Counted from the first letter of the stretch, positions 1 to 8,535 are shown. The stretch is 17,696 bases of DNA from Xanthobacteraceae bacterium (GCA_030039105.1 JASHQO010000027.1:1-17696); one strand, 5' to 3'. A program made the numbers and translations. Notes: generated by a model not told the origin, from the sequence alone.

Positions 1-833
1 GGCGCGGGCGGCGGCTCGGCCGCGGCCTCCTGCTCGGGCGGCGCCGCCGGGCGCGTCACCTCGGGATGCAGAATATCGTACCATTGGAAGCACTTCGGCG
101 GCCTTCCTCCCATGCCGCGCGAGCAGTTCGAATAGCCGAATGGCAGCCCCATTTTGAAGGCGAAATAAGCGCGCAGGAAATAGACGAAATCGGCGCAGTC
201 GGGCCGCAGCCCCATCGCCAGATTGTCTTCGTTGAGGCCGAGATAGTTGAACAGGACGTTGCGCGACTGGTCGCGCAGCACTTCGTTCCACGCCTTCCAC
301 GACAGGCTGACGTCGAGCGGAGCATCAAACAGCTTTGCGACCCACGCCGAATAGAGATTCTCGGTGTCGCGGTTCCAGCTATTGCGCAGCGGCCAGACGC
401 TGCCGGGCGACGACGCCGGCCCGGGCGGCCTGGTGGCGCTCACGGCGATGTCGCGCGAGATCGTGCCGCAGCCGGCCGGCGCGCGGCTTCGCGTCAACGT
501 TGCGTGCCATGTGCCCGCCGCCGGCGCCGCAACCTCGGCGTACCAGAAATACGGCGGGCCGCCTTCGCGGTCGCCTGCTTTCGCCGCGACGCTGCCGTCC
601 GGCCCGACCAGCGCAAATTCGCCCTCGACCGGCTTCTCGGTCACCAACAGCACTTGCAGCGGCGCGCCTATCCATGGCGCCAGCGGCGCCGGCAGGACCG
701 CAACGCCGACGTCGTCGCAGCCGGCGGTGCCTTGCGCGCGCACCTCGCTCATCGAGGAGAGGCAACCTGAAACGGCGCCGGCGATCAGCAACAATGCGGT
801 CGGCGCACCAAAATGTCGGCGTGCTTGAGGCAA
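1..833 (-). CDS. Probable lipoprotein of unknown function, 3' end outside window
   Basis: An open frame of 277 codons runs from a TTG at 833 off the left edge with no stop. It has amphipathic, Trp/Tyr-rich protein character that the other frames lack. The TTG start is chosen because GGGAGAGGGGG lies 5 bases upstream. It gives a lipoprotein-type leader: arginines near the N terminus, hydrophobic ALLLIAGA, then VSGC with the lipobox Cys near residue 26. The next Met, at 752, would delete that leader. Residues about 55-130 look like a beta-rich domain; residues about 150-260 hold LYSAWVAKLF, NYLGLNEDN, RPDCADFVYFLRAYFAFKMG and CFQWYDILHPEV. The D-C-A-D at Cys213 with a later His256 loosely recalls papain-fold (NlpC/transglutaminase-like) Cys-His pairs, but I cannot assign it. 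The visible C-terminal end turns Pro/Ala/Glu-rich. Reality of the gene is fairly sure; function is unknown. Confidence 0.75.
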   Translation of the reverse strand, partial: MPQARRHFGAPTALLLIAGAVSGCLSSMSEVRAQGTAGCDDVGVAVLPAPLAPWIGAPLQVLLVTEKPVEGEFALVGPDGSVAAKAGDREGGPPYFWYAEVAAPAAGTWHATLTRSRAPAGCGTISRDIAVSATRPPGPASSPGSVWPLRNSWNRDTENLYSAWVAKLFDAPLDVSLSWKAWNEVLRDQSRNVLFNYLGLNEDNLAMGLRPDCADFVYFLRAYFAFKMGLPFGYSNCSRGMGGRPPKCFQWYDILHPEVTRPAAPPEQEAAAEPPPA

Positions 834-955
834 GTGAGCCCCCTCTCCCGGAGCGTCCCGTAAGCTCCATTCGGTCCCCGGCAGGCCCGGAATTGCAAGG
901 TACCAAATCGGCGGCGATCAGTCAGCGCCATAACGGCGATTATGTGACCGGCCGA

Positions 956-1843
956 TCATCCGCCGCGCTGGGCGCGGAACTCGTGCGGCGTGGTGCCGGT
1001 CTGCTTGCGGAAGAACCGCGCGAAGTGGGACGGATCGGCGAAGGCGAGCTCTTCGGCGATGTCGTGGATCGGCTGGGCGGTGAAGACGAGCTGCCGCTTG
1101 GCCTCGGTCAATACGCGCTGGCGAATCAGGTGGCCGGCGGTGACGCCGGTCGCGCGTTTGACGTGATCGTTGAGGCGGTCGACGGTCATGCCGAGTTTCT
1201 CGGCATAGAAATCGAGCTGGCGCTCGATGCGGAAGTGCTCGTCGACCAGCGCGCGTAGCTGCGCCACCGTAGCGTCGGCCGGACGCAAGGTCACGCTACC
1301 GGTGCGGGCGCGGCTCGCGGCAAGCCGCGCGACGCCGACGGCGATGAGCACGAGCAGCCCGCGCATCGCCAGGCGGAATCCTTCGCGCGCCAGGCCGTGC
1401 TCCTCGAACAGCTCGCGACACAGCGCCGACAGCCGCATGCGCTCGGCGTCATCGGCGATGGGAATGACCGGCTGCGCCGCGAGCGCGCGCAGCCGCGCCA
1501 GCGCCTCGCCGTTGCGGTCGGTCAAGGCGCCTGCGGCATCCTCGGTGAACGTCAGCACCCAGCCGTTGGTAACGTTCGGCTCGAAGCGAAATCCATGGGC
1601 GACGGTCGCCGGCACCAAGATCGCGGCCGGCGCGGCGAACGGCAACCGCGCCGCGTCGAACGTCATCTCGCCACCACCCTGCTCGATCAGCAGGATCTGA
1701 AACAGGTTGCGATGGCGGTGGGCGCGGATGGTCCAGTCATGGATCGCCGACCGCGAGGCGATGGTTTCGACATGGATGAAATCGAACGCCTGATCGTCCG
1801 GCGGATCGCCATAGAGGTGAAACAATGGCAGCAGGTTCGCCAT
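956..1843 (-). CDS. AraC-family transcriptional regulator (HpaA/PobR-like)
   Basis: This is a 295-residue DNA-binding regulator. The N-terminal cupin-like sensor domain (about residues 15-120) includes IRAHRHRNLFQILLIEQGGGEM, read here in two halves IRAHRHRNLF and QILLIEQGGGEM, which resembles the HRH..FQ segment of E. coli HpaA, the activator of hpaBC. The C-terminal ~100 residues carry the two AraC helix-turn-helix units: LDFYAEKLGMTVDRLNDHVK, then IHDIAEELAFADPSHFARFF and the closing TTPHEFR. ATG 1843 is preferred; an in-frame TTG at 1861 would add six residues, and neither start has a clear Shine-Dalgarno. It lies downstream of hpaC on the same strand, 113 bases away across a repeat, so it could be a distal operon member or have its own promoter. 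By family and position it probably activates hpaBC in response to an aromatic acid; that is inference. Confidence 0.85.
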   Translation of the reverse strand: MANLLPLFHLYGDPPDDQAFDFIHVETIASRSAIHDWTIRAHRHRNLFQILLIEQGGGEMTFDAARLPFAAPAAILVPATVAHGFRFEPNVTNGWVLTFTEDAAGALTDRNGEALARLRALAAQPVIPIADDAERMRLSALCRELFEEHGLAREGFRLAMRGLLVLIAVGVARLAASRARTGSVTLRPADATVAQLRALVDEHFRIERQLDFYAEKLGMTVDRLNDHVKRATGVTAGHLIRQRVLTEAKRQLVFTAQPIHDIAEELAFADPSHFARFFRKQTGTTPHEFRAQRGG

Positions 1844-1860
1844 GGCCGGAGCATAGGGCA

Positions 1861-1956
1861 AGCGGCGAACGGACGACAGGCGACGGATGACGGAAAGCGT
1901 GTGACGACGAGGTTTTCCTACCGTTATCCTCCGCCGTCCGTCCGCCGTCCTCCGCC
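1861..1956. repeat. GC-rich imperfect inverted repeat between hpaC and the AraC gene
   Basis: The non-coding gap is built of GACGG/CCGTC-type words. GATGACGG at 1886-1893 pairs with CCGTTATC at 1921-1928 (one G-T pair), and the outer flanks are rich in complementary CGGACG and CGTCC words, giving a long imperfect hairpin. The right side also holds a direct repeat: CCGCCGTCCGT (1931-1941) and CCGCCGTCCTC (1942-1952) match at 9 of 11 bases. The repeat runs up to the hpaC stop codon. It may be a dispersed intergenic element and may attenuate read-through from hpaBC into the AraC gene. Confidence 0.5.
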
Positions 1957-2514
1957 TCAGACCTTTTTATAGAGGCGCTCGTGGTAGACCAGCGCCGGGC
2001 CGGGCGGGCCGAGCCGGATCGCCTCGACCACGCCAAAGATCACGTTGTGCGACGCCACCGTCTTGACGTCGAGGGTGCGGCAATCGAAGGCGATCACCGC
2101 GGACGCGAGCACCGGCGAGCCGGTCTTGAGCGTGGTCCATTCGCCGACGTTGAAGCGCTCGTCGAGATGGACGCCGCTGCGGCCGGCAAACATATCGGCG
2201 AGTTTTTCTTCGTTCGCGCCCAGCGTGTTGACGCAGAACACGCCGTTCCGGGCGAGAAGCGGCGCGCTGTTGCTACGGCGGTTGAGGCAGACCAGCAGCG
2301 TCGCCGGCTGGTCGGACACCGAGCACACCGCGGTCGCGGTGAACCCGGTCCTGCCGCCCGGCCCCGCCGAGGTGACCACGTGCACGGCGGCGCCGAGCCG
2401 CGCCATGGCGTCGCGGAACGCCGCCTGATCGACGCTCGAGATCGGCGGCGTCGGCGCCACCGCCGTGAAAGCGCCGTCCATGGCATCGTCGGGCCGTTGG
2501 TCGATCCAGCTCAT
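1957..2514 (-). CDS. hpaC: Flavin reductase, HpaC-like (4-hydroxyphenylacetate 3-monooxygenase reductase component)
   Basis: This 185-residue protein of the HpaC/RutF flavin-reductase family would use NAD(P)H to reduce free FAD or FMN and release it to a partner oxygenase. Family-type segments are visible: FRDAMARLGAAVHVVTSAGP, GFTATAVCSVSDQPATLLVC, NGVFCVNTLGANEEKLADMF, ERFNVGEW and GSPVLASAVIAFDCR, with the late SHNVIFGVVEAI. ATG 2514 is chosen because it gives the family's usual length and has AGGA about 11 bases upstream; the frame stays open further upstream but would overlap the hpaB 3' end. The gene begins 31 bases after the hpaB stop on the same strand, so the two are almost certainly co-transcribed and HpaB is its expected partner. 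The first ~25 residues are variable and may be disordered. Confidence 0.88.
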   Translation of the reverse strand: MSWIDQRPDDAMDGAFTAVAPTPPISSVDQAAFRDAMARLGAAVHVVTSAGPGGRTGFTATAVCSVSDQPATLLVCLNRRSNSAPLLARNGVFCVNTLGANEEKLADMFAGRSGVHLDERFNVGEWTTLKTGSPVLASAVIAFDCRTLDVKTVASHNVIFGVVEAIRLGPPGPALVYHERLYKKV

Positions 2515-2545
2515 ATTGGGCCGTTTCCTATGAGTGGGCCTCATC

Positions 2546-4126
2546 CTACTCCGCGGCCCGCGACTCCGGTATGCCCGGATAGGCCACGTCATCGGGGTCC
2601 AGCCATGCAGAATCGGTCCAGCCGTTCTCATCGTATTCGGACATGCACTGGTCGGCGAGCCCGGTCATTTGTTCCATCATGCCGCTACTGCGCGCATTCC
2701 ATAGCGCCTGGATGCGGATGTCCTCGTGGTTGCCGGCGTAGTTGCGCTCGTAGAGCTCGTGGCGACCGCCGAACTCGGTGCCGATGGCATCCCACAGCAG
2801 CTTCATCACCTTGATGCGCTGCTTGTAGTCGATGCCATAGGAGCCGCGCACATATTGCGCCAGGTAGCGGTCGATCGCCGGATTTTTGAAATCCTTGGCC
2901 GATGACGGCAGATAGATCAGCGACGAGGCGATAATCTTTTCCACGATCTCCTTGATGCGGCCGTAGGCGTCGCCGGCAAAGACGCGATAGCTCGAGCCCG
3001 ACTGCAGGTTCGGCAGCACCGCGCCATTGACCCAGTCGGTCGGGTTCATGGCCATGGCATCGGTCAGCGCCCAGAACAGATGGCGCCAGGCGATCACCTC
3101 GCCGAGCATCGCCTGGTTGCCGCGGAACTCGTCGGAGCCCGCGACGCGCAACGCCTTGGCGATGACGCCGGCGAGGAAATCGAGCTTGACCGCAAGCCGG
3201 GTGCAGCCCTGGAACTGATAGCCGGCCAGGAAGCCCGACTGCGGGAAGAAGGTCTTCAGCTTTTCCAGGTCGCGATGCATCAGCACGTCTTCCCAGGGGA
3301 TGAACACGTTGTCGAACACGAAGATGGCGTCGTTCTCGTCGAACCGCGACGACAGCGGATAATCGAACGGCGTGCCCATCACGCTCGCCGTCATTTCATA
3401 CGAGGTGCGGCAGAACAGCTTGACGCCGGGCGCGTTCATCGGCGCGATGAACATCACCGCGAGATCGGTATCGTGCAGCGGCACGGCGGCGTTCTGGCCG
3501 AGGAAATTGTAATGGGTCAGCGCCGACGAGGTCGCCACCACCTTGGCGCCGGAGACATAAATTCCGGCGTCGGTGTCCTTCTGGATGGTGATGTAGACGT
3601 CCTTGACCTGGTCGGCGGACTTGGCGCGATCCACCGGCGGGTTGACGATGGCGTGGTTCATGAACAACACGTTCTCTTGCGCGCGCTTGTACCAGGCCTT
3701 CGCGTTCGCGGCGAACTTGCCGTAGAAATCGAAATTGGCGCCGAGCGTGTTCATCAGCGACGCCTTGTAGTCGGGCGAACGTCCCATCCAGCCGTACGAC
3801 ATGCGCGCCCATTGCGCGATGGCGTCGCGCTGGCCGACCAGATCTTCGCGCGAGCGCGCGGCACGGAAGAATTTGTGGGTGAAGCCGCCGGAGCCGGTGT
3901 CGGTCGGCGCGGTCAACAGGCCTTTGGTCTTGTCGGCATGGAGCGCATCGTAGAGCCGCGCGATCGAGCGCGCGGCGTTCCTAAAGGCCGGATGCGTGGT
4001 GACGTCCTTGACCCGCTCGCCGTAGACGTAGACCTCGCGGCCATCGCGCAGGCTTTCCAGATATTCCGCGCCGGTGAACGGCCGTCCCTTGGCGCCGATG
4101 ACATCCTCGGATTTGAGCCGGTCCAT
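2546..4126 (-). CDS. hpaB: 4-hydroxyphenylacetate 3-monooxygenase, oxygenase component
   Basis: This 526-residue protein aligns by eye along its whole length with E. coli HpaB (520 residues): RPFTGAEYLESLRDGREVYV, YGERVKDVTTHPAFRNAA, DTGSGGFTHKFFR, MSYGWMGRSPDY, NHAIVNPP, DAGIYVSGAKVVATSSALTH, PLSSRFDENDAI, YVRGSYG and IGTEFGGRHELYE. The active-site residues of the family are kept: Arg116, Tyr120 and His158 correspond to E. coli Arg113, Tyr117 and His155. It uses reduced FAD and O2 to ortho-hydroxylate a phenol, classically 4-hydroxyphenylacetate to homoprotocatechuate. Start ATG 4126 has AAGGAGA 6 bases upstream; an upstream in-frame start at 4189 lacks this. It is first in an hpaB-hpaC unit. 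No homoprotocatechuate ring-cleavage genes are in the window, so the real substrate may be another phenol. Confidence 0.92.
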   Translation of the reverse strand: MDRLKSEDVIGAKGRPFTGAEYLESLRDGREVYVYGERVKDVTTHPAFRNAARSIARLYDALHADKTKGLLTAPTDTGSGGFTHKFFRAARSREDLVGQRDAIAQWARMSYGWMGRSPDYKASLMNTLGANFDFYGKFAANAKAWYKRAQENVLFMNHAIVNPPVDRAKSADQVKDVYITIQKDTDAGIYVSGAKVVATSSALTHYNFLGQNAAVPLHDTDLAVMFIAPMNAPGVKLFCRTSYEMTASVMGTPFDYPLSSRFDENDAIFVFDNVFIPWEDVLMHRDLEKLKTFFPQSGFLAGYQFQGCTRLAVKLDFLAGVIAKALRVAGSDEFRGNQAMLGEVIAWRHLFWALTDAMAMNPTDWVNGAVLPNLQSGSSYRVFAGDAYGRIKEIVEKIIASSLIYLPSSAKDFKNPAIDRYLAQYVRGSYGIDYKQRIKVMKLLWDAIGTEFGGRHELYERNYAGNHEDIRIQALWNARSSGMMEQMTGLADQCMSEYDENGWTDSAWLDPDDVAYPGIPESRAAE

Positions 4127-4189
4127 GAGAGGTCTCCTTGATGGTGTTCTCTTAGCCAACGCGACCGCGCCGACGATATGCGGTTGCAC

Positions 4190-4205
4190 CGAGGCGGCCG
4201 CCTCG
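4190..4205. promoter_or_regulatory. 16-bp perfect palindrome in the hpaB-iclR spacer
   Basis: CGAGGCGGCCGCCTCG reads the same on both strands. It lies 64 bases upstream of the hpaB ATG and 87 bases before the iclR ATG. A weak -10-like TATCGT for hpaB (minus strand, 4178-4173) would put the -35 position inside this palindrome, as expected for an activator-dependent promoter. In DNA this GC-rich a 16-bp palindrome can arise by chance, so the operator reading is tentative. Confidence 0.3.
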
Positions 4206-4236
4206 AAGCGGCGCGGTCCGGCTCTGCATCGGCAGC

Positions 4237-4265
4237 TTGTCAGCGAAAGCCGGATTTGCTATCGA
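4237..4265 (+). promoter_or_regulatory. Candidate sigma-70 promoter for iclR and the luciferase-like gene
   Basis: TTGTCA (4237-4242, five of six to TTGACA) is followed by a 17-base spacer and TATCGA (4260-4265, three of six to TATAAT). Transcription would start near 4272, about 20 bases before the iclR ATG. The -10 box overlaps the left edge of the palindrome at 4264-4283, the geometry of a repressed, probably autoregulated promoter. Confidence 0.45.
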
Positions 4266-4283
4266 GTTCATGTTCATGAACTC
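4264..4283. promoter_or_regulatory. Operator-like palindrome upstream of iclR
   Basis: GAGTTCATG (4264-4272) and CATGAACTC (4275-4283) are perfect 9-base inverted arms around a TT. The site stands out as AT-richer than its surroundings, ends 9 bases before the iclR ATG and covers the -10 and start region of the candidate promoter. IclR-family regulators bind short palindromes in such divergent spacers, so it is the best candidate binding site for the adjacent regulator. Binding by the AraC protein is less likely because AraC sites are usually direct repeats. Confidence 0.6.
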
Positions 4284-4292
4284 ATTCAAAAT

Positions 4293-5063
4293 ATGAAACT
4301 AGCCCAGACCTCCTCTGTCAAGTCGCTCGACCGCGGGCTCGACATCCTGGAATACGTGGCCGGCTGTTCCGACCCGCCGTCGTTTTCGCAATTGCTCGGC
4401 AGCTTGCGCATTCCGCGCAGCAGCCTGTTTCATTTGCTCACCAACCTGCTGTCGCGGAACTTTCTCGAGCGCGACCCGCAGACCGAGGGGTACCGGCTCG
4501 GCACCGAGGTCGTGGCGATCGCCAGGAGAGCGCAAGGGCCGTCCTTGCACGATCGGGTCACGCCGCTCCTGCACCACCTCAGCCTCGAGGTGAGCGAAAC
4601 CTGCGGCTTCTACGTTCGGGTCGGGGATTCGGTCGAGGTGGTCGCGTCCGCGATCAGCACGCAGGCGCTGTCGTACACGATGAAGGTCGGCATGACTGCG
4701 CCGCTGTACGCCGTTTCTGCGGGCAAGATCATGCTGTCCGATCTGCGTTCCCAGGAGCTCGGCCAATATCTTAATCGCGTCACGTTGGCGCCGGTAACGC
4801 CGCACACGGTTCGATCCAAGGCGGCCCTGAAGAAAGAGCTGCAGAAGGTCAGAGCGACCGGCTTTGCCTATTCCCGCGAAGAATTCACGCTCGGAATAAC
4901 GGCCGTAGCCACCGCCGTGCGCAGCGGCGCGAAGGTCCATGGCGCCGTCAACCTGGCCGTGCCGACCGCGCGTTTCACGCCAGACCGCAATGCCGAGTTT
5001 CGTGAGGCTTTGCGGCGGACGGCGCCGGTTATCGCGAAAGAAATAAGCCGAGAGCCGCAATGA
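4293..5063 (+). CDS. IclR-family transcriptional regulator
   Basis: This 256-residue regulator has the usual IclR length and plan. A winged helix-turn-helix lies at about residues 8-70 (SSVKSLDRGLDILEYVAG, then SFSQLLGSLRIPRSSLFHLL and LLSRNFLERDPQTEGYRLG). An effector-binding domain follows, with LHDRVTPLLHHLSLEVSETC, MKVGMTAPLYAVSAGKIML and the late GITAVATAVRSGAKVHGAVN. ATG 4293 is chosen because it gives family length and follows the palindrome and promoter candidate; there is no strong Shine-Dalgarno, so translation may be weak or nearly leader-short. An in-frame extension upstream into the hpaB start region is open but non-family. It is divergent from hpaB and overlaps the next gene by 4 bases, so it probably controls its own operon and perhaps hpaBC. 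The effector is unknown. Confidence 0.88.
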   Translation: MKLAQTSSVKSLDRGLDILEYVAGCSDPPSFSQLLGSLRIPRSSLFHLLTNLLSRNFLERDPQTEGYRLGTEVVAIARRAQGPSLHDRVTPLLHHLSLEVSETCGFYVRVGDSVEVVASAISTQALSYTMKVGMTAPLYAVSAGKIMLSDLRSQELGQYLNRVTLAPVTPHTVRSKAALKKELQKVRATGFAYSREEFTLGITAVATAVRSGAKVHGAVNLAVPTARFTPDRNAEFREALRRTAPVIAKEISREPQ

Positions 5064-6094
5064 TCAAACCCTGGGTCTTTGAATTCCTGCCCGAACTGGG
5101 CGGGCTGAGCACGGAGCCGGATCCGCGCGATGTGACCAAGCTTTTCACGCGCTATCTCGATCTGTGGGCGCGCGACGAGGCGCTCGGTTTCGAAGGCATA
5201 TTCTTCAGCGAGCATCATTTCGGGCGGTCGTACTCCGCCTCGCCCAATCTCCTGATCGCCGCGCTTGCCCAGCGAACGAAGCGGCTTCGCCTCGGCGTCA
5301 TGGGCGTCGTGTTGCCCTACTACCATCCGACGCGGGTGGTGGAAGAATTCGGCATGCTGGACCACCTCACCGGCGGGCGCCTCGAAATCGGCACCGCGAT
5401 CGGCGTGCCGCAGGAGCTCGCTCGTCTGAACATGACGATGGCCGAGGCGCGCGAACGCAACGAGGAGATCGTCGCAGTTCTCGATGCGGCGCTCGCCAAT
5501 CGAGTGATTTCTCACCGCGGAAAATATTTCTCGTTCTCCGATCTGCGCATTCTGCCGCGGCCGTTGCAGCAGCCATCGCCGCCGCGATGGACAACCGTCG
5601 TCAGCGCAGAGTCCGCGCGGCGGGCCGCGCGACACCGGGTCAAGATAAGCACCGGCTTCAACGCGACGGAGGTGATCAAGCGCATCTTCGACGCCTATCG
5701 CGAGGAAGCCGCCGCCGCGGGCTATCGGGCCGGCCCGGAGTGCTTGGCGCTTCGGCGGCGCGTGACCGTCGCACGGACGAGCGACGAGGCGCATCGCTAT
5801 GCACGGGGCGTGGCCGATCGCCTGAAGAGCTTCGTGGCCGAGGACGAACGCCTCAACACGAACATACCCGACGCGCCGGCGCCGACCGGCGGGTTCACGC
5901 TCAGCGACGAGGAGTTCATCACCGGCATACCGAAAGACGTTGCGCAGACCGTCATCGCGCAGTGCCGCGCGGTGGGCGCCGGACACTTCCTGGCGGTGCT
6001 CAATTATAGTGCGCCGGTCGACGAGGTCGCGGAAGCTCACGAACTGTTCGGCCGTGAAGTTGTTCCCTCATTGCGGGCGGCGGCATCAACCTAG
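5060..6094 (+). CDS. LLM-class (luciferase-like) flavin-dependent oxidoreductase
   Basis: This 344-residue protein has the bacterial-luciferase TIM-barrel pattern. Early strands include GFEGIFFSEHHFG (SEHH at about 50-53), then LAQRTKRLRLGVMGVVLPYY, HPTRVVEEFGMLDHLTGGRL and EIGTAIG, the segment typical of the flavin and phosphate pocket. Residues about 180-260 (SAESARRAARHRVKISTG and following) fit the second half of the barrel. Such enzymes are usually monooxygenases using FMNH2 from a separate reductase, or F420-dependent dehydrogenases; which type applies cannot be told here. Its ATG overlaps the iclR TGA as ATGA, so translation is probably coupled. The HpaC reductase encoded across the divergent promoter is a plausible FMNH2 source. 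Substrate unknown. Confidence 0.85.
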   Translation: MIKPWVFEFLPELGGLSTEPDPRDVTKLFTRYLDLWARDEALGFEGIFFSEHHFGRSYSASPNLLIAALAQRTKRLRLGVMGVVLPYYHPTRVVEEFGMLDHLTGGRLEIGTAIGVPQELARLNMTMAEARERNEEIVAVLDAALANRVISHRGKYFSFSDLRILPRPLQQPSPPRWTTVVSAESARRAARHRVKISTGFNATEVIKRIFDAYREEAAAAGYRAGPECLALRRRVTVARTSDEAHRYARGVADRLKSFVAEDERLNTNIPDAPAPTGGFTLSDEEFITGIPKDVAQTVIAQCRAVGAGHFLAVLNYSAPVDEVAEAHELFGREVVPSLRAAAST

Positions 6095-6134
6095 GCGGCG
6101 TCGGCCGCCGCCATGGGCGAGCGGCTCACCCTCG

Positions 6135-6195
6135 CCTGTCATGGTCCGCCAACGGGTCCAGCCATTTCGGGCCGGGCCCGTTGGACGATGACAGG
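6135..6195. repeat. Imperfect inverted repeat upstream of livH
   Basis: The left arm at 6135-6156 starts CCTGTCATGGTCC and ends CAACGGG; the right arm at 6177-6195 is CCCGTTGGACGATGACAGG. They pair over nearly their whole length except one mismatch and three extra bases in the left arm, around a GGCC-rich loop. It lies 40 bases after the luciferase-like gene and 53 before livH. It could terminate the iclR transcript or be a REP-like dispersed element; there is no T-run after it. Confidence 0.6.
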
Positions 6196-6248
6196 ACGGG
6201 GCTACCCCTGTTAAGACTTTGACGGGATTCGGGGAGCGCGGCGGACGC

Positions 6249-7166
6249 ATGGAATACTTCGTCCAGCAGCTCATCAACGGCATCACGCTCGGTTCGATCT
6301 ACGGCCTGATCGCCATCGGCTATACGATGGTGTTCGGCATCATCGGCATGGTGAACTTCGCCCATGGCGACGTGTTCATGGTGTCGGCCTTCATCGCGCT
6401 GATCGCCTACCTGATCGTCACCGCCTGGCTGGGCATCGCCTCGGTCGCGCTCGACCTCATCGCCGTGCTGATCGTGGCCATGGCGTTCACCTCGCTGGTC
6501 AACTGGGTGATCGAGCGCGTCGCCTACCGGCCGTTGCGCGGCTCGTTTCGCCTGGCGCCGCTGATCTCGGCGATCGGCATGTCGATCTTCCTGTCGAATT
6601 TCGTGCAAGTGTCGCAAGGGCCGCGCAACAAATCGATCCCGCCCATGGTGCAGGGCGAGTTCGTGCTGTCGAAGACCCACGATTTTCCGGTGACGCTGTC
6701 CTATAAGCAGCTCATCATCTGGGGCATCACCGCGCTGCTGCTGCTGGCGTTCTGGTATCTGGTGGCCAAGACCTCGCTCGGCCGGGCGCAGCGCGCCTGC
6801 GAGCAGGACCGCAAGATGGCGGCGCTATTGGGCGTCGACGTCGACCGCACCATCTCGATGACCTTCGTCATCGCCGCGGCGCTGGCCGCCGTCGCCGGCA
6901 CTATGTATCTGATGTATTACGGCGTGGTCACCTTCTCCGACGGCTTTGTGCCCGGCGTGAAGGCGTTCACTGCCGCCGTGCTCGGCGGCATCGGCTCGCT
7001 CCCCGGTGCCGTGGTCGGCGGCATCCTGATCGGCCTGATCGAGACGTTCTGGTCGGCCTACTTCTCCATCGACTACAAGGACGTCGCCGCTTTTTCGGTT
7101 TTGGCGATCACGTTGATCTTCCTGCCGCAGGGCCTGTTCGGCCGGCCGGATGTCGAGAAGGTCTGA
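6249..7166 (+). CDS. livH: Branched-chain amino acid ABC transporter permease, LivH-type
   Basis: This 305-residue inner-membrane protein has about eight hydrophobic segments. The LivH hallmarks are at the start, QQLINGITLGSIYGLIAIGY followed by TMVFGIIGMVNFAHGDVFM, and later LGRAQRACEQDRKMAALLGV, the cytoplasmic coupling loop, and AFTAAVLGGIGSLPGAVVGG. It forms the transmembrane channel with LivM for substrate handed over by the periplasmic binding protein. ATG 6249 begins the canonical N terminus; a frame-extended start upstream has no family support and the Shine-Dalgarno is weak (GGGGAG about 12 bases upstream). It is first in the liv operon and ends 1 base before livM. Confidence 0.92.
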   Translation: MEYFVQQLINGITLGSIYGLIAIGYTMVFGIIGMVNFAHGDVFMVSAFIALIAYLIVTAWLGIASVALDLIAVLIVAMAFTSLVNWVIERVAYRPLRGSFRLAPLISAIGMSIFLSNFVQVSQGPRNKSIPPMVQGEFVLSKTHDFPVTLSYKQLIIWGITALLLLAFWYLVAKTSLGRAQRACEQDRKMAALLGVDVDRTISMTFVIAAALAAVAGTMYLMYYGVVTFSDGFVPGVKAFTAAVLGGIGSLPGAVVGGILIGLIETFWSAYFSIDYKDVAAFSVLAITLIFLPQGLFGRPDVEKV

Positions 7167-7167
7167 G

Positions 7168-8534
<1,367 letters not shown>

Positions 8535-8535
<1 letters not shown>

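Noticed and set aside
379..906. Open minus-strand frame of 175 codons overlapping the lipoprotein gene
   Set aside because: It is Arg/Gly/Ala-rich throughout, as expected of an out-of-frame reading of GC-rich coding DNA. The overlapping frame has a lipobox, balanced composition and a ribosome site.
3080..4141. 353-codon plus-strand frame antisense to hpaB
   Set aside because: It is a shadow of hpaB, which matches E. coli HpaB over its full length. The antisense product is Arg/Ala/Gly/His-rich and resembles nothing I know.
4868..6040. 390-codon minus-strand frame antisense to the iclR end and the LLM gene
   Set aside because: It spans two well-supported genes on the other strand and has shadow composition without motifs.
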